Assembly (NCBI RefSeq): GCF_037083825.1
Contig: NZ_JBAPLU010000010.1
Span: 1 to 64,000 of the forward strand
Length of the DNA stretch: 64,000 nucleotides
Direction: 5' to 3'
Source: Klenkia sesuvii
GTDB taxonomy: Bacteria > Actinomycetota > Actinomycetes > Mycobacteriales > Geodermatophilaceae
Part shown: in pieces, positions 26,944 to 36,261 of the stretch
Position numbering within the stretch: position 1 is the first letter of the stretch
Layout: the number at the start of each line of letters is the position of its first letter
Program-made: the position numbers and the translations under genes
The notes under the pieces: model-generated
What the model was told of the DNA's origin: nothing
The model's input: the letters and a program-made list of their open reading frames with translations, nothing else
Databases searched by the model: none

Positions 26944-27774
26944 TCACCGCTCGCGCGGCGCGGGCCGGACGTGTCGGACGTCCCCGGCGGCCAGGTCCAC
27001 CCGTCCCTGCGGCGTGCGGACGACCAGCCGGCCGTCCCAGTCGACCGCCTCGGCGACGCCGTCGAGCACGGTGTCGTCGGGCAGCGTCACGCGGACGTCG
27101 GCGCCCACCGTGGAGCACCAGGCCAGGTAGTCGGCGGCCAGGCCCGAGGACACGGGGTCGCCCGCGTGCTCGACCCACCGCCGGTAGCGGGTCTCGAGCT
27201 CGCGCAGGTACCCCAGCAGCACCGGCGCGCGGTCGACCGGCCCACCGGTCACCTCCACCAGCGACGTGCCGGTCCCCGGCAGCTCGTCGGCCCGGGTCCT
27301 CACGTTCAAGCCCACCCCGACCACGACGCCGCCGTCGGCCACCTCGGCCAGGATGCCGGCGAGCTTGCGCCCGTCGGGGGCGAGCAGGTCGTTGGGCCAC
27401 TTGAGCGACGTGCGGGTCAGCACGGCGAGGGACTCGGCCAGCGCAACACCGGTGAGCATGGACAGCCAGCCGCGGCGGGCGGCGGGTACGTCGGGCCGGA
27501 GGAGCACCGACACGGTCACACCCGCCCGGGGCGGCGACGTCCAGCTGCGGTCGAGCCGCCCGCGGCCGGCCACCTGGTGCTCGGCGACGAGCACCAGGCC
27601 CTCGTCCTGGCCCACCGCGCGGGCGGCGAGCTCGGCGTTGGTCGAGCCGACCTCGTCGACCACGTCCACCTCGCGCCACAGCCCGCCGCCTCGCCGCAGG
27701 GCTGTGACCAGGGACACTGCGTCCAGGCCGGGGCGGTCCAGGTCCCGGTAGCGCCCCGAGCCGCTGTCGTCCAT
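26944..27774 (-). CDS. birA: Biotin-[acetyl-CoA-carboxylase] ligase BirA
   Basis: 276 residues. Motifs are DEVGSTNAEL, EHQVAGRGRLDRSW (the GRGRxxR biotinyl-AMP loop), SLKWPNDLL with the catalytic Lys, and GVGLNVR. There is no N-terminal helix-turn-helix, so this is a ligase without repressor function (group I). It biotinylates the BCCP Lys of the acyl-CoA carboxylase alpha chain encoded at 30433-32193. It is divergent from accD, with 79 nt between them. Confidence 0.96.
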   Translation of the reverse strand: MDDSGSGRYRDLDRPGLDAVSLVTALRRGGGLWREVDVVDEVGSTNAELAARAVGQDEGLVLVAEHQVAGRGRLDRSWTSPPRAGVTVSVLLRPDVPAARRGWLSMLTGVALAESLAVLTRTSLKWPNDLLAPDGRKLAGILAEVADGGVVVGVGLNVRTRADELPGTGTSLVEVTGGPVDRAPVLLGYLRELETRYRRWVEHAGDPVSSGLAADYLAWCSTVGADVRVTLPDDTVLDGVAEAVDWDGRLVVRTPQGRVDLAAGDVRHVRPAPRER

Positions 27775-27781
27775 GTCCCCT

Positions 27782-27787
27782 ACGCTA
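27782..27787 (-). promoter_or_regulatory. -10 hexamer upstream of birA
   Basis: TAGCGT on the minus strand ends 7 nt before ATG 27774. Either transcription starts at the ATG (leaderless), or the intervening AGGGGAC acts as a ribosome site. Confidence 0.4.
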
Positions 27788-27853
27788 CGGCCGGTGCGGA
27801 TGGCCTCCGCAGCGGAGCGGGGGCCGACGGTTCGCTGGGAGGGCTGAGGTCAC

Positions 27854-29479
27854 GTGAGCGCGGCTGAACTGCAGGACGCCGGCGAGAACGTCCCCGAGGG
27901 CATCGACGTCCACACCACGGCGGGCAAGATCGCCGACTTCGAGCGCCGTCAGCAGGAGGCCCTGCACGCGGGGTCGGAGAAGGCCGTCGAGAAGCAGCAC
28001 GCAGCGGGCAAGATGACGGCGCGGGAGCGCGTCGCCTTCCTGCTCGACGAGGGCTCGTTCACCGAGTTCGACGAGTTCGCCCGACACCGCTCGACCAACT
28101 TCGGGCTGGAGAAGAAGCGCCCCTTCGGCGACGGCGTCGTCACCGGCTACGGCACCGTCGACGGCCGGCCCGTGGCCGTCTTCAGCCAGGACGTCACCAG
28201 CTTCGGCGGCGCACTCGGCGAGGTCTACGGCGAGAAGATCGTCAAGGTGCTCGACTTCGCGATCACCAACGGGTGCCCGGTCGTCGGCATCAACGAGGGC
28301 GGCGGCGCCCGCATCCAGGAGGGCGTGGTCTCCCTCGGCCTGTACGGGGAGATCTTCCGCCGCAACGTGCACGCCTCGGGCGTCGTCCCGCAGATCTCGT
28401 TGATCATGGGCGCCAACGCCGGCGGGCACGTCTACTCCCCCGCCCTCACCGACTTCGTCGTGATGGTCGACGGGACCAGCCAGATGTTCATCACCGGGCC
28501 CGACGTGGTGAAGACCGTCACCGGTGAGGACGTGACGCTCGAGGAGCTCGGCGGCGCCCGCACCCACAACACGAAGTCCGGCGTCGCGCACTACCTCGGC
28601 TCCGACGAGGAGGACGCGCTCGACTACGTCAAGACGCTGCTGTCCTACCTGCCGGCCAACAACCTCGACCCGCTGCCCGTCCTCGACGTCGCCCCGGCCG
28701 ACGTGTCCGCCGACGGCGTGACCGACGCCGACCGCGAGCTGGACACCTTCATCCCGGATTCGCCCAACAGCCCGTACGACATGCACACCGTGCTCGAGCA
28801 CGTGCTCGACGACGGCGAGTTCCTCGAGGTCCAGGAACTGTTCGCGCCCAACATCCTGGTCGGGTTCGGCCGCGTCGAGGGTCGGCCGGTCGGCGTGGTC
28901 GCCAACCAGCCCACCCAGTTCGCCGGGACCTTGGACATCGACGCCAGCGAGAAGGCCGCCCGCTTCGTGCGCACCTGCGACGCCTTCGGGATCCCGGTGC
29001 TGACGTTCGTCGACGTGCCCGGGTTCCTGCCCGGGACGTCCCAGGAGTGGGACGGCATCATCCGTCGCGGCGCCAAGCTCATCTACGCCTACGCCGAGGC
29101 CACCGTCCCCCTCGTCACCGTCATCACGCGCAAGGCCTACGGCGGGGCCTACGACGTCATGGGGTCCAAGCACCTGGGCGCCGACGTCAACCTGGCGTGG
29201 CCGACCGCCCAGATCGCGGTCGTCGGGGCCCAGGGCGCGGTCGGCATCCTCTACCGCCGCGAGCTCGCCGAGGCGGAGAACCCCGACGAGCGCCGGGCCG
29301 AGCTCATCGCCGAGTACGAGGACACCCTCGCCAACCCCTACATCGCAGCCGACCGCGGCTACGTCGACGCGGTGATCATGCCGTCGCACACCCGGGTCCA
29401 GGTCGCCAAGGCACTGCGGGTGCTGGCCAACAAGCGCCAGACCCTGCCGGCCAAGAAGCACGGGAACATCCCGCTGTGA
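27854..29479 (+). CDS. accD: Acyl-CoA carboxylase carboxyltransferase beta subunit (PccB/AccD5-like)
   Basis: 541 residues, the typical length. It has both crotonase-like halves: GINEGGGARIQEG and SLIMGANAGGHVYSPALTDFVVM in the N half, and VPGFLPGTSQEW, RKAYGGAYDVMGSKHLGADVNLAWP in the C half. It transfers carboxyl from biotin to an acyl-CoA, probably propionyl-CoA. That would feed the methylmalonyl-CoA mutase encoded at 38.8-42.9 kb. The substrate is inferred. The GTG start at 27854 has GAGG 4 nt upstream. Its stop overlaps the accE GTG. Confidence 0.95.
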   Translation: MSAAELQDAGENVPEGIDVHTTAGKIADFERRQQEALHAGSEKAVEKQHAAGKMTARERVAFLLDEGSFTEFDEFARHRSTNFGLEKKRPFGDGVVTGYGTVDGRPVAVFSQDVTSFGGALGEVYGEKIVKVLDFAITNGCPVVGINEGGGARIQEGVVSLGLYGEIFRRNVHASGVVPQISLIMGANAGGHVYSPALTDFVVMVDGTSQMFITGPDVVKTVTGEDVTLEELGGARTHNTKSGVAHYLGSDEEDALDYVKTLLSYLPANNLDPLPVLDVAPADVSADGVTDADRELDTFIPDSPNSPYDMHTVLEHVLDDGEFLEVQELFAPNILVGFGRVEGRPVGVVANQPTQFAGTLDIDASEKAARFVRTCDAFGIPVLTFVDVPGFLPGTSQEWDGIIRRGAKLIYAYAEATVPLVTVITRKAYGGAYDVMGSKHLGADVNLAWPTAQIAVVGAQGAVGILYRRELAEAENPDERRAELIAEYEDTLANPYIAADRGYVDAVIMPSHTRVQVAKALRVLANKRQTLPAKKHGNIPL

Positions 29480-29781
29480 CATCGCGACCCTCCGGGCCGC
29501 ACCGCGACCAGGTGCCGTCCCCGGACAGCGGAGCCCCCTCGTCGATCGATCGCGGGAACCCTCCGGGCCCCCACTCCTCACGACCGATGCTGCGGGTCGT
29601 GTCCGGTGCGCCCACCGACGAGGAGCTGGCTGCGCTGACCACGGTCGTCGCCGCGCTCTCGCAGCGGCGGGGGAGTGCGCGCCCGACCCCCGTCGGGGCC
29701 TGGGCCTCGCGGGCCGACGGCTTCCGCAGCCCGCTGCAGCCCGGGCCGGGCGGCTGGCGGGCCTCGGGGCGGTTCGCATGA
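29476..29781 (+). CDS. accE: Acyl-CoA carboxylase epsilon subunit
   Basis: A short protein with the signature of actinobacterial carboxylase epsilon subunits: a C-terminal LRVVSGAPTDEELAALTTVVAAL segment, then a WASRA-like patch and a Trp near the end. It stabilises the alpha-beta carboxylase complex. If translation starts at GTG 29476, overlapping the accD stop by 4 nt, the protein has 101 residues with a disordered N-tail. An ATG at 29587 would give 64 residues, which also fits the family but lacks a ribosome site. The stop overlaps maf by 4 nt. Confidence 0.85.
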   Translation: MTSRPSGPHRDQVPSPDSGAPSSIDRGNPPGPHSSRPMLRVVSGAPTDEELAALTTVVAALSQRRGSARPTPVGAWASRADGFRSPLQPGPGGWRASGRFA

Positions 29782-30380
29782 CCCGCCGGCTGGTGCTGGG
29801 GTCCGCCTCGCCGGCGCGCCTGCAGCTGCTGCGCCAAGCCGGGCTCTCCCCCGAGGTCGTCGTGTCCGGCGTCGACGAGACCGCGATCCGGTCCCCCCGG
29901 GTGGCTGAGCTGGTGGCCCTGCTCGCCACCGCCAAGGCGCAGGCGGTCGCGGCGTCCGAGGACGACGCGCTGGTCATCGGCGCCGACTCCGTGCTGGAGT
30001 TCCGCGGCGAACCCCTGGGCAAGCCCGTCGACGCCGACGACGCGCGGTTGCGCTGGCGCCGCATGGGCGGGCGCAGCGGGGTGCTGCACACCGGCCAGGC
30101 CCTGCTCGACGTCCGCGACGGTGCGATCACCCGCCGCGACGTCGCGGTGTCGTCGACCACCGTGCACTTCGCCGTCCCCACCGACGAGGAGCTCGACGCC
30201 TACGTCGGCAGCGGCGAGCCGCTGCAGGTCGCCGGCGCGTTCACCCTCGACGGCCTCGGCGCCCCGTTCGTGCGCCGCATCGAGGGCGACCCCACCGCCG
30301 TCGTCGGCCTGTCGCTTCCGCTCCTGCGGGTCCAGCTGGGCCGCCTGGGGCTGACCATCACCCAGTTCTGGGACCGCTGA
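29778..30380 (+). CDS. maf: Maf-family nucleoside triphosphate pyrophosphatase
   Basis: 200 residues: LGSASPARLQLLRQAG at the N-terminus, VSGVDE, ATAKAQAV, VIGADSVLEF, and LGKP. These are the defining Maf motifs, with the catalytic Asp in GADS. Family members hydrolyse non-canonical or modified nucleotides to monophosphates. ATG 29778 overlaps the accE stop by 4 nt. Confidence 0.94.
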   Translation: MTRRLVLGSASPARLQLLRQAGLSPEVVVSGVDETAIRSPRVAELVALLATAKAQAVAASEDDALVIGADSVLEFRGEPLGKPVDADDARLRWRRMGGRSGVLHTGQALLDVRDGAITRRDVAVSSTTVHFAVPTDEELDAYVGSGEPLQVAGAFTLDGLGAPFVRRIEGDPTAVVGLSLPLLRVQLGRLGLTITQFWDR

Positions 30381-30432
30381 GCCCGCGAGGCCCCGCCGTC
30401 CGTCCGCGTCCACATCGAGGAGGCTGTGCGCA

Positions 30433-32193
30433 GTGCAGAAGGTCCTGATCGCCAACCGTGGTGAGATCGCCGTCCGGGTCGCCCGGGCCTGCAAGGACGC
30501 CGGGCTGACCAGCGTCGCCGTCTACGCCGACCCCGACCGGGACGCCCTGCACGTGCGGGCCGCCGACGAGGCCTTCGCGCTGGGCGGCAACACCCCGGGT
30601 GAGTCCTACCTGGTGATCGAGAAGATCATCGAGGTGGCGAAGCAGTCGGGCGCCGACACCGTGCACCCCGGCTACGGGTTCCTGTCCGAGAACGCCGACT
30701 TCGCCCAGGCCGTCCTCGACGCCGGCCTGACCTGGGTCGGCCCGTCCCCTGCGGCGATCATCGCCCTCGGCGACAAGGTGCAGGCCCGGCACATCGCGGC
30801 CAAGGTCGGCGCCCCGCTGGTGCCCGGGACCAAGGACCCGGTCGCCAACGGCGAGGAGGTCGTCGCCTTCGCCCAGGAGCACGGCCTGCCGGTGGCCATC
30901 AAGGCCGCCTTCGGCGGTGGCGGCCGCGGCCTGAAGGTCGCCCGCACCATGGAGGAGATCCCCGAGCTGTTCGACTCCGCCGTCCGCGAGGCCGTCTCGG
31001 CGTTCGGACGCGGCGAGTGCTTCGTGGAGAAGTTCCTCGACAAGCCCCGGCACGTCGAGGCCCAGGTGCTGGCCGACACCCACGGCAACGTCGTCGTCGT
31101 GGGCACCCGCGACTGCTCGCTGCAGCGCCGCAACCAGAAGCTGGTGGAGGAGGCCCCCGCGCCGTTCCTCACCGAGGAGCAGCGGGCCCGCATCCACTCC
31201 TCGGCCAAGGACATCGTCCGCGGCGCCGACTACGTGGGTGCCGGCACCGTCGAGTACCTGGTCGGTGCCGACGGCGACATCTCGTTCCTGGAGGTCAACA
31301 CCCGCCTGCAGGTCGAGCACCCGGTCAGCGAGGAGACCAGCGGCCTCGACCTGGTGCGCCAACAGTTCCGCATCGCCGAGGGCCTGCCCCTGGAGATTAC
31401 CGAGGACCCGGCCCCGCGCGGGCACTCCGTCGAGTTCCGCATCAACGCCGAGGACGCCGGGCGTGGCTTCATGCCCGCCCCTGGCCCGGTCACCGCGCTC
31501 TCGGTGCCGCAGGGCCCCGGTGTGCGCTGGGACTCCGGGGTGGTCGCCGGCGGCGAGGTGGCCGGCGCGTTCGACTCGATGCTGGCCAAGCTGATCGTGA
31601 CCGGTGCCACGCGCGCCGAGGCCCTGCAGCGGGCTGCTCGCGCCCTCGACGAGCTGGTCGTCGAGGGCATGCCCACGGTCATCCCGTTCCACCGGGCCGT
31701 GGTGCGCGACGAGGCCTTCACGTCGGAACCGTTCACCGTGCACACCCGGTGGATCGAGACCGAGTGGGACAACCAGGTCCAGCCCTACGGCGCCGCGGCC
31801 GACACCGAGGAGCCCGAGGACCGGCAGACCGTCGTCGTCGAGGTCGGCGGCCGCCGCCTCGAGGTGTCCCTCCCCGCCGGCCTGGCAGCCGGTGGCGGCG
31901 CACCCGCGGCCGGAGCGAAGGCCAAGCCGCGCAAGCGCGGCGGCGGGTCCGGCGGCGGTGCCGCGTCCGGCGACAGCCTCACCTCGCCCATGCAGGGGAC
32001 GATCGTCAAGGTGGCCGTCGAGGACGGCGCGACCGTCGCCGCCGGTGACCTGGTCGTCGTCCTGGAGGCGATGAAGATGGAGCAGCCCATCGTCGCCCAC
32101 AAGGCCGGCACCGTGTCCGGCCTGTCGGCCGAGGTCGGCGCCTCCGTCACGAGCGGCGCCGTCCTCTGCACGATTGCCGACGCCGAGGGCTGA
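30433..32193 (+). CDS. accA: Acyl-CoA carboxylase alpha subunit (biotin carboxylase plus BCCP)
   Basis: 586 residues. A biotin carboxylase domain fills about residues 1-445: ANRGEIAVR, HPGYGFLSEN, the ATP-grasp glycine loop AAFGGGGRGLKV, EKFLDKPRHVEAQV, and LEVNTRLQVEHPV. A linker follows, then a C-terminal biotinyl domain with Lys548 in EAMKMEQ. It carboxylates its own biotin using ATP and bicarbonate. Together with AccD and AccE it forms an acyl-CoA carboxylase. GAGGAGG lies 9 nt before the GTG start at 30433. It sits 52 nt after maf. Confidence 0.96.
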   Translation: MQKVLIANRGEIAVRVARACKDAGLTSVAVYADPDRDALHVRAADEAFALGGNTPGESYLVIEKIIEVAKQSGADTVHPGYGFLSENADFAQAVLDAGLTWVGPSPAAIIALGDKVQARHIAAKVGAPLVPGTKDPVANGEEVVAFAQEHGLPVAIKAAFGGGGRGLKVARTMEEIPELFDSAVREAVSAFGRGECFVEKFLDKPRHVEAQVLADTHGNVVVVGTRDCSLQRRNQKLVEEAPAPFLTEEQRARIHSSAKDIVRGADYVGAGTVEYLVGADGDISFLEVNTRLQVEHPVSEETSGLDLVRQQFRIAEGLPLEITEDPAPRGHSVEFRINAEDAGRGFMPAPGPVTALSVPQGPGVRWDSGVVAGGEVAGAFDSMLAKLIVTGATRAEALQRAARALDELVVEGMPTVIPFHRAVVRDEAFTSEPFTVHTRWIETEWDNQVQPYGAAADTEEPEDRQTVVVEVGGRRLEVSLPAGLAAGGGAPAAGAKAKPRKRGGGSGGGAASGDSLTSPMQGTIVKVAVEDGATVAAGDLVVVLEAMKMEQPIVAHKAGTVSGLSAEVGASVTSGAVLCTIADAEG

Positions 32194-32234
32194 GCGCACT
32201 GCGGTGGGGCCACCGACCAGGGGCGCATCGGCGT

Positions 32235-32265
32235 TGCTGCAGCACAGGATGGACGTGCTGCAGCA
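32235..32265. terminator. Bidirectional hairpin between accA and the LGFP metalloprotease
   Basis: An 11-bp perfect stem (32235-32245 with 32255-32265, TGCTGCAGCAC and its complement) with a 9-nt loop lies between two convergent stops. It abuts the stop codon of the minus-strand gene. Confidence 0.7.
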
Positions 32266-34689
32266 TCAGTCGAACGCACCCCGGCTGGGGTTCCACTGCA
32301 GGAGCCCGCCCTGGAAGCTCTGGTAGCACGCCGCGTCGCGACCACACCGCGCATCCTCGACCGGGTACCCGAGGCGACCGGTCTCGTAGCCACGAACGGC
32401 CCACCCCTGGTACAACCCCCCTGTCATCGCCCTGGCACCCACCCCAGGAACCCAGTACAGGCTGCCACCCACGAAGGACTGCACGCAGCCACCACCTGAC
32501 AGGCCGCACGCCGCATCAGCGATGGGGTAACCCAGGACCCCGAACTCGTAGCCGCGGGTCGCCCACCCTTCGAGGAGACCCCCGGAGATCGACCTGGCCC
32601 CGTAGCCGGGCACCCAGTAGAGGGAGCCTCCGGCGAACCACTGCACGCAACCGCCCCCGCTGAGACCGCACCGCGCATCGGCGACCGGATAACCCAGTGA
32701 CCCGCCCTCGTACCCGCGCTGCGCCCACCCGGACCACAGTCCACCACTGATGGAGACCGCACCGACCCCCGGCACCCAGTACAGCGCACCGCGCTCGAAG
32801 ACCTGGACACACCCTCCCCCGGGCAGGGAGCAGTCGGCGCCACTGGCCGGGTAGCCGAGCCAGCTGTACTCGTACCCCAGACTCGCCCAGCGGTCGCGAA
32901 GACCACCCGTGATGACCTGGGCGGCGGTGGCCGGCGACCAGTAGATGGATCCCCGCTCGAAGTGACGCAGGCATCCGCCCCGGGGCAGACCGCAGGCCTC
33001 GTTGCTCGCAGGCCTACCCAGCACGCCACCCTCCCCTCCGGTGGCGGCGTACTTGGCGCTGATCGCCGACGGAGCCGCCGGTGCAACCTGGATGCTCGCA
33101 GCAGCCGTCGAGAGCGAGCCGACGGTGACCACGAACGCGCCCGACCCCACCACCGCTCGGGAACCGGCGAGGACGACCTGTTCGTTGTCCGCCCCCCAGC
33201 CCGACGACGGGGACGGGGTGCCGTCGAGGAGCAGGGAGGTGTTGTTGCCCGACGACGCCCGGCGCAGCACGACGCCGCTGAACGCACGGTTCTGGCTCAG
33301 ACGGGGGTCGCTGAGCCAGGCGTCACGACCGCTGGCCTGCCGGTACTCGACGTAGTAGACCGCGCCGTTCGCGGCGGTCAGCTTCACCGCCCGGGTGCCC
33401 GAGGACGCCGACACCGGGGCCAACGTGACCGTCGTCGGGGCGCTGGAGGTGGTCAGCGCGACCTGCTCGGACGACGGCAGCAGCCCCAGCCGCGCAGCCT
33501 GGGCGGTGTTCAGGGTGCCGACCTGGTCCCAGGAGAAGCCCATGATGTCGTAGTAGTCGGCGTAGTCGACGGTCCGGCAGGTGCCGGACTCCACCGTGCC
33601 GTCGCACTGCACCTTCGACGAGTGGCCGAGGCCGAAGTTGTGGCCCAGCTCGTGCCCCATCACCGAGAGCTTCGCGTCGCGCACGTAGGACAACCCGCCG
33701 CTGCCGATGGAGGACCCGACGGTGCCCAGCCCGTAGGCGCAGCCCGACGCATTGCTCGGCACGTAGAGCATCAGGTGCTTGCCCGGCCCGTCGGACCAGC
33801 CGACCTGCCGGGCGACGTCGGACCAGAGCGCGAACGGGTCGCCGCAGCCCGCCGACGACGACACCCAGCCAGAGGCACCCTGCACCGCGGTGATGCGCAC
33901 CGTGCCGTTGCTCTGCTCGTCCCAGAACGAGTGGACGGCGCCGTTGAGGGTGTCCACGACCGTCCCGATGGTCATCCCGTCGGGGCTGGTGCCGGCCGGC
34001 GCCACGAGCACCGCGGTGACCGTGTTGGTCGGGGCGCTACCGGCCGAGGCCGTCGTCGGGTCGGGGGTGGCGGCGTCGAGGACAGCGGCGGCCTGCACCT
34101 CGACCGCGGGCGCGAAGCCCTGCTCGGTCGTGGCCTCGTCGACCACCGGGTCGCCGACGGTCACCGAGAGCGTGGACCCGACGGCGACGTCGGGCAACGC
34201 GTCGGTGGGCACGCGCACGGCCTCGCCGTCGCCGGTGTCGATCCAGCTCAGCGGGCCCTCGGCGTCCCCGTGGTCGTGGGCGTCGTGGTCAGCGTGGTCG
34301 TGCCCGTCGGCCTCGTGCTCCTCGGCGGTCGGGTCCGGCCAGGCCTGCACGAGCTCGCCCGTGACGGTCTCGCCGGGCTCGGGCAGCGCCGGGTCGGCCT
34401 CGGGGGCAACCGTCGTCGCGGGCGCGCTGTCGGTCGGGGCGGCCGTCGTCGGTGCGCCGTCGTCGGTGGGGACGCCGTCGGTGGGGACGGGGTTGGCCGT
34501 GGGCGTCGCGACGGAGGTGGGGTCCGGCTGGTTCGTCGGCGCCGCGCCGGTCGTCGGGGCCGCGCTGGTGATGGGGCTCGCCGACGGGTCCTCCGCGAGC
34601 GCGGGGGGCGCCACGACGAGGGACGCCACGACGGCGAGGGACGCGGCGAGCACCGAGCTGCGCAGCGCGCGGCGACGAACCTGGGACAC
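32266..34689 (-). CDS. Secreted metzincin-type zinc metalloprotease with C-terminal Cys-paired LGFP repeats
   Basis: 807 residues. A signal peptide ends near ALA at residue 32. A Thr/Pro/Ala-rich stretch (33-120) and a His/Asp-rich segment (125-141) follow. The catalytic domain carries HELGHNFGLGH (His346, Glu347, His350, His356) and a downstream YDIMGF Met-turn (Met383), which together define a metzincin. About five LGFP repeats end the protein (from ~565). Most carry a cysteine pair (such as ADCSLPGGGC or ARCGLSGGGC) likely to form a disulfide. The GTG start has AGGAG 6 nt upstream. It is probably a wall-bound protease; substrates are unknown. Confidence 0.88.
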   Translation of the reverse strand: MSQVRRRALRSSVLAASLAVVASLVVAPPALAEDPSASPITSAAPTTGAAPTNQPDPTSVATPTANPVPTDGVPTDDGAPTTAAPTDSAPATTVAPEADPALPEPGETVTGELVQAWPDPTAEEHEADGHDHADHDAHDHGDAEGPLSWIDTGDGEAVRVPTDALPDVAVGSTLSVTVGDPVVDEATTEQGFAPAVEVQAAAVLDAATPDPTTASAGSAPTNTVTAVLVAPAGTSPDGMTIGTVVDTLNGAVHSFWDEQSNGTVRITAVQGASGWVSSSAGCGDPFALWSDVARQVGWSDGPGKHLMLYVPSNASGCAYGLGTVGSSIGSGGLSYVRDAKLSVMGHELGHNFGLGHSSKVQCDGTVESGTCRTVDYADYYDIMGFSWDQVGTLNTAQAARLGLLPSSEQVALTTSSAPTTVTLAPVSASSGTRAVKLTAANGAVYYVEYRQASGRDAWLSDPRLSQNRAFSGVVLRRASSGNNTSLLLDGTPSPSSGWGADNEQVVLAGSRAVVGSGAFVVTVGSLSTAAASIQVAPAAPSAISAKYAATGGEGGVLGRPASNEACGLPRGGCLRHFERGSIYWSPATAAQVITGGLRDRWASLGYEYSWLGYPASGADCSLPGGGCVQVFERGALYWVPGVGAVSISGGLWSGWAQRGYEGGSLGYPVADARCGLSGGGCVQWFAGGSLYWVPGYGARSISGGLLEGWATRGYEFGVLGYPIADAACGLSGGGCVQSFVGGSLYWVPGVGARAMTGGLYQGWAVRGYETGRLGYPVEDARCGRDAACYQSFQGGLLQWNPSRGAFD

Positions 34690-34748
34690 GGGGGACTCCT
34701 GGTCAGAAGGACGACTGCCAGGTATTCGTCGTGTGCGGGTCGGTGCTT

Positions 34749-34778
34749 GAGCAGGTCACCCGCCCGGGTGACCTGCTC
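34749..34778. terminator. Hairpin terminator downstream of the lpdA-like gene
   Basis: A perfect 13-bp stem, 34749-34761 (GAGCAGGTCACCC) with 34766-34778, and a 4-nt loop lie 4 nt past the stop of the minus-strand flavoprotein gene. They also lie upstream of the metalloprotease start. Confidence 0.75.
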
Positions 34779-34782
34779 GCCG

Positions 34783-36186
34783 TCAGCCGGGCTGCGAGCT
34801 CATCAGCCGGCGTCCGGCCTCGGTGATGGAGCCCGACAGCGAGGGGTAGATCGAGAACGTCTGCGCCAGGTCGTCGACGGTCAGCCCCTTGCTGACCGCC
34901 AGCGTGATCGGCAGCACGAGCTCGGACGCGCCGGGGGCCACGACGACACCGCCGACGACGACGCCGGTCGAGCGGCGGGCGAAGATCTTGACGAACCCGT
35001 CGCGCAGGTCGCTCATCTTGGCCCGGGCGTTGGTGGCCAGCGGCAGCTGCACGCTCTCGATGTCGGTGCCCTCGGGCAGCGTCTTCTCCTGCACCCCGAC
35101 GGTGGCGATCTCGGGGTGGGTGAACACGTTGCCGGCCACCGTGCCCAGCCGGATCGGCGAGACCGCCTCCCCCAGCGCGTGCCACATCGCGATGCGGCCC
35201 TGCATGGCCGCGACCGACGCGAGCTGGAAGACCCCGGTGACGTCGCCCGCGGCGTAGATGCCGGGCACCGACGTGCGCGAGACCCGGTCGACGACGACGT
35301 GCCCGGACGGCGAGGTGGCCACCCCGCACTTCTCCAGGTTCAGGCCGTCGGTGTTGGGCACCGTGCCGACGGTCATGAGCGCGTGGGAGCCGGTGACGAC
35401 GCGGCCGTCGGTCAGCCGCACCTCCACACCGGTGGGGGTGCGGACGACGGACTCCGCGCGCCCCCGGTCGGCGATCTCCCCGCCGCGGGACTGGAAGACC
35501 CGCTCCACGACGGCGGCCGCGTCGGCGTCCTCACCGGGCAGCACCTGGTCCCGGGAGGAGACCAGCGTGACCGGCACCCCGGCCTCGAGGTACCCGGAGG
35601 CGAACTCGGCCCCGGTCACCCCGGAGCCGACGACCACCAGGTGCTCGGGCAGCTCCTCGAGCTCGTACACGTCGCGCCAGCTGAGGATGCGGTCGCCGTC
35701 GGGCTCGGCGCCGGGCAGCACGCGCGGGTCGGCCCCGGTGGCGATGAGCACGACGTCGCACTCGACCTCCTCGCGGACCCCGCCCTCGCGGTCGCAGATC
35801 TCCACCCGGTGCGTGATCAGCCCGCGGATCTCGTCGGAGAGCCGGGCGGTGCCGCTCACGCAGCGCACGCCGACGCTCTCGAGCCGGGCGTGGATGTCGG
35901 CGGACTGCGCCACGGCCAGGCCCTTGATGCGGTGGTTGACCGCCGACAGGTCCAGGGTGACCGTGGCGAGGTCGGAACCCTGCAGGCCGAGGACGGCGGA
36001 GTCGCGGACGGCGGTCATGGCGCCGGCCGCGGCGATGAGCGTCTTGGAGGGCACGCAGTCGGTCAGCACGCTGGCCCCGCCGAGCCCGTCGCGCTCGACG
36101 ACGGTCACGTCGGCGCCGAGCTGGGCGGCGACCAGGGCGGCCTCGTAGCCGGCCGGTCCGCCGCCGATGATGACGATGCGGGTCAT
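34783..36186 (-). CDS. lpdA: NAD(P)H-quinone dehydrogenase, LpdA-like flavoprotein
   Basis: 467 residues of the pyridine nucleotide-disulfide oxidoreductase fold: GGGPAGYEAALVAAQLGADVTVVE (FAD), a second Rossmann GSGVTGAEFASG (NAD(P)), IYAAGDVTG, and a C-terminal dimer domain with THPEIATVG. The usual redox disulfide CxxxxC is replaced by VLTDCVPSK, which keeps only the second Cys, so it cannot work as a normal lipoamide dehydrogenase. Mycobacterial Rv3303c (LpdA) has this feature, as recalled, and reduces quinones. GGAG lies 7 nt before ATG 36186. Confidence 0.88.
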   Translation of the reverse strand: MTRIVIIGGGPAGYEAALVAAQLGADVTVVERDGLGGASVLTDCVPSKTLIAAAGAMTAVRDSAVLGLQGSDLATVTLDLSAVNHRIKGLAVAQSADIHARLESVGVRCVSGTARLSDEIRGLITHRVEICDREGGVREEVECDVVLIATGADPRVLPGAEPDGDRILSWRDVYELEELPEHLVVVGSGVTGAEFASGYLEAGVPVTLVSSRDQVLPGEDADAAAVVERVFQSRGGEIADRGRAESVVRTPTGVEVRLTDGRVVTGSHALMTVGTVPNTDGLNLEKCGVATSPSGHVVVDRVSRTSVPGIYAAGDVTGVFQLASVAAMQGRIAMWHALGEAVSPIRLGTVAGNVFTHPEIATVGVQEKTLPEGTDIESVQLPLATNARAKMSDLRDGFVKIFARRSTGVVVGGVVVAPGASELVLPITLAVSKGLTVDDLAQTFSIYPSLSGSITEAGRRLMSSQPG

Positions 36187-36261
36187 GGGTGAACTCCAGG
36201 GCAGTGCGGGCGGTGTGCACCCCCAGTGTCCCCGGTGCCGCCCCCGGGACGGCGCAAGGTC

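Noticed and set aside
32962..36192. 1076-residue plus-strand frame
   Set aside because: It covers the antisense of the metzincin and of the LpdA-like gene, including the terminator between them. It has no recognisable domain.
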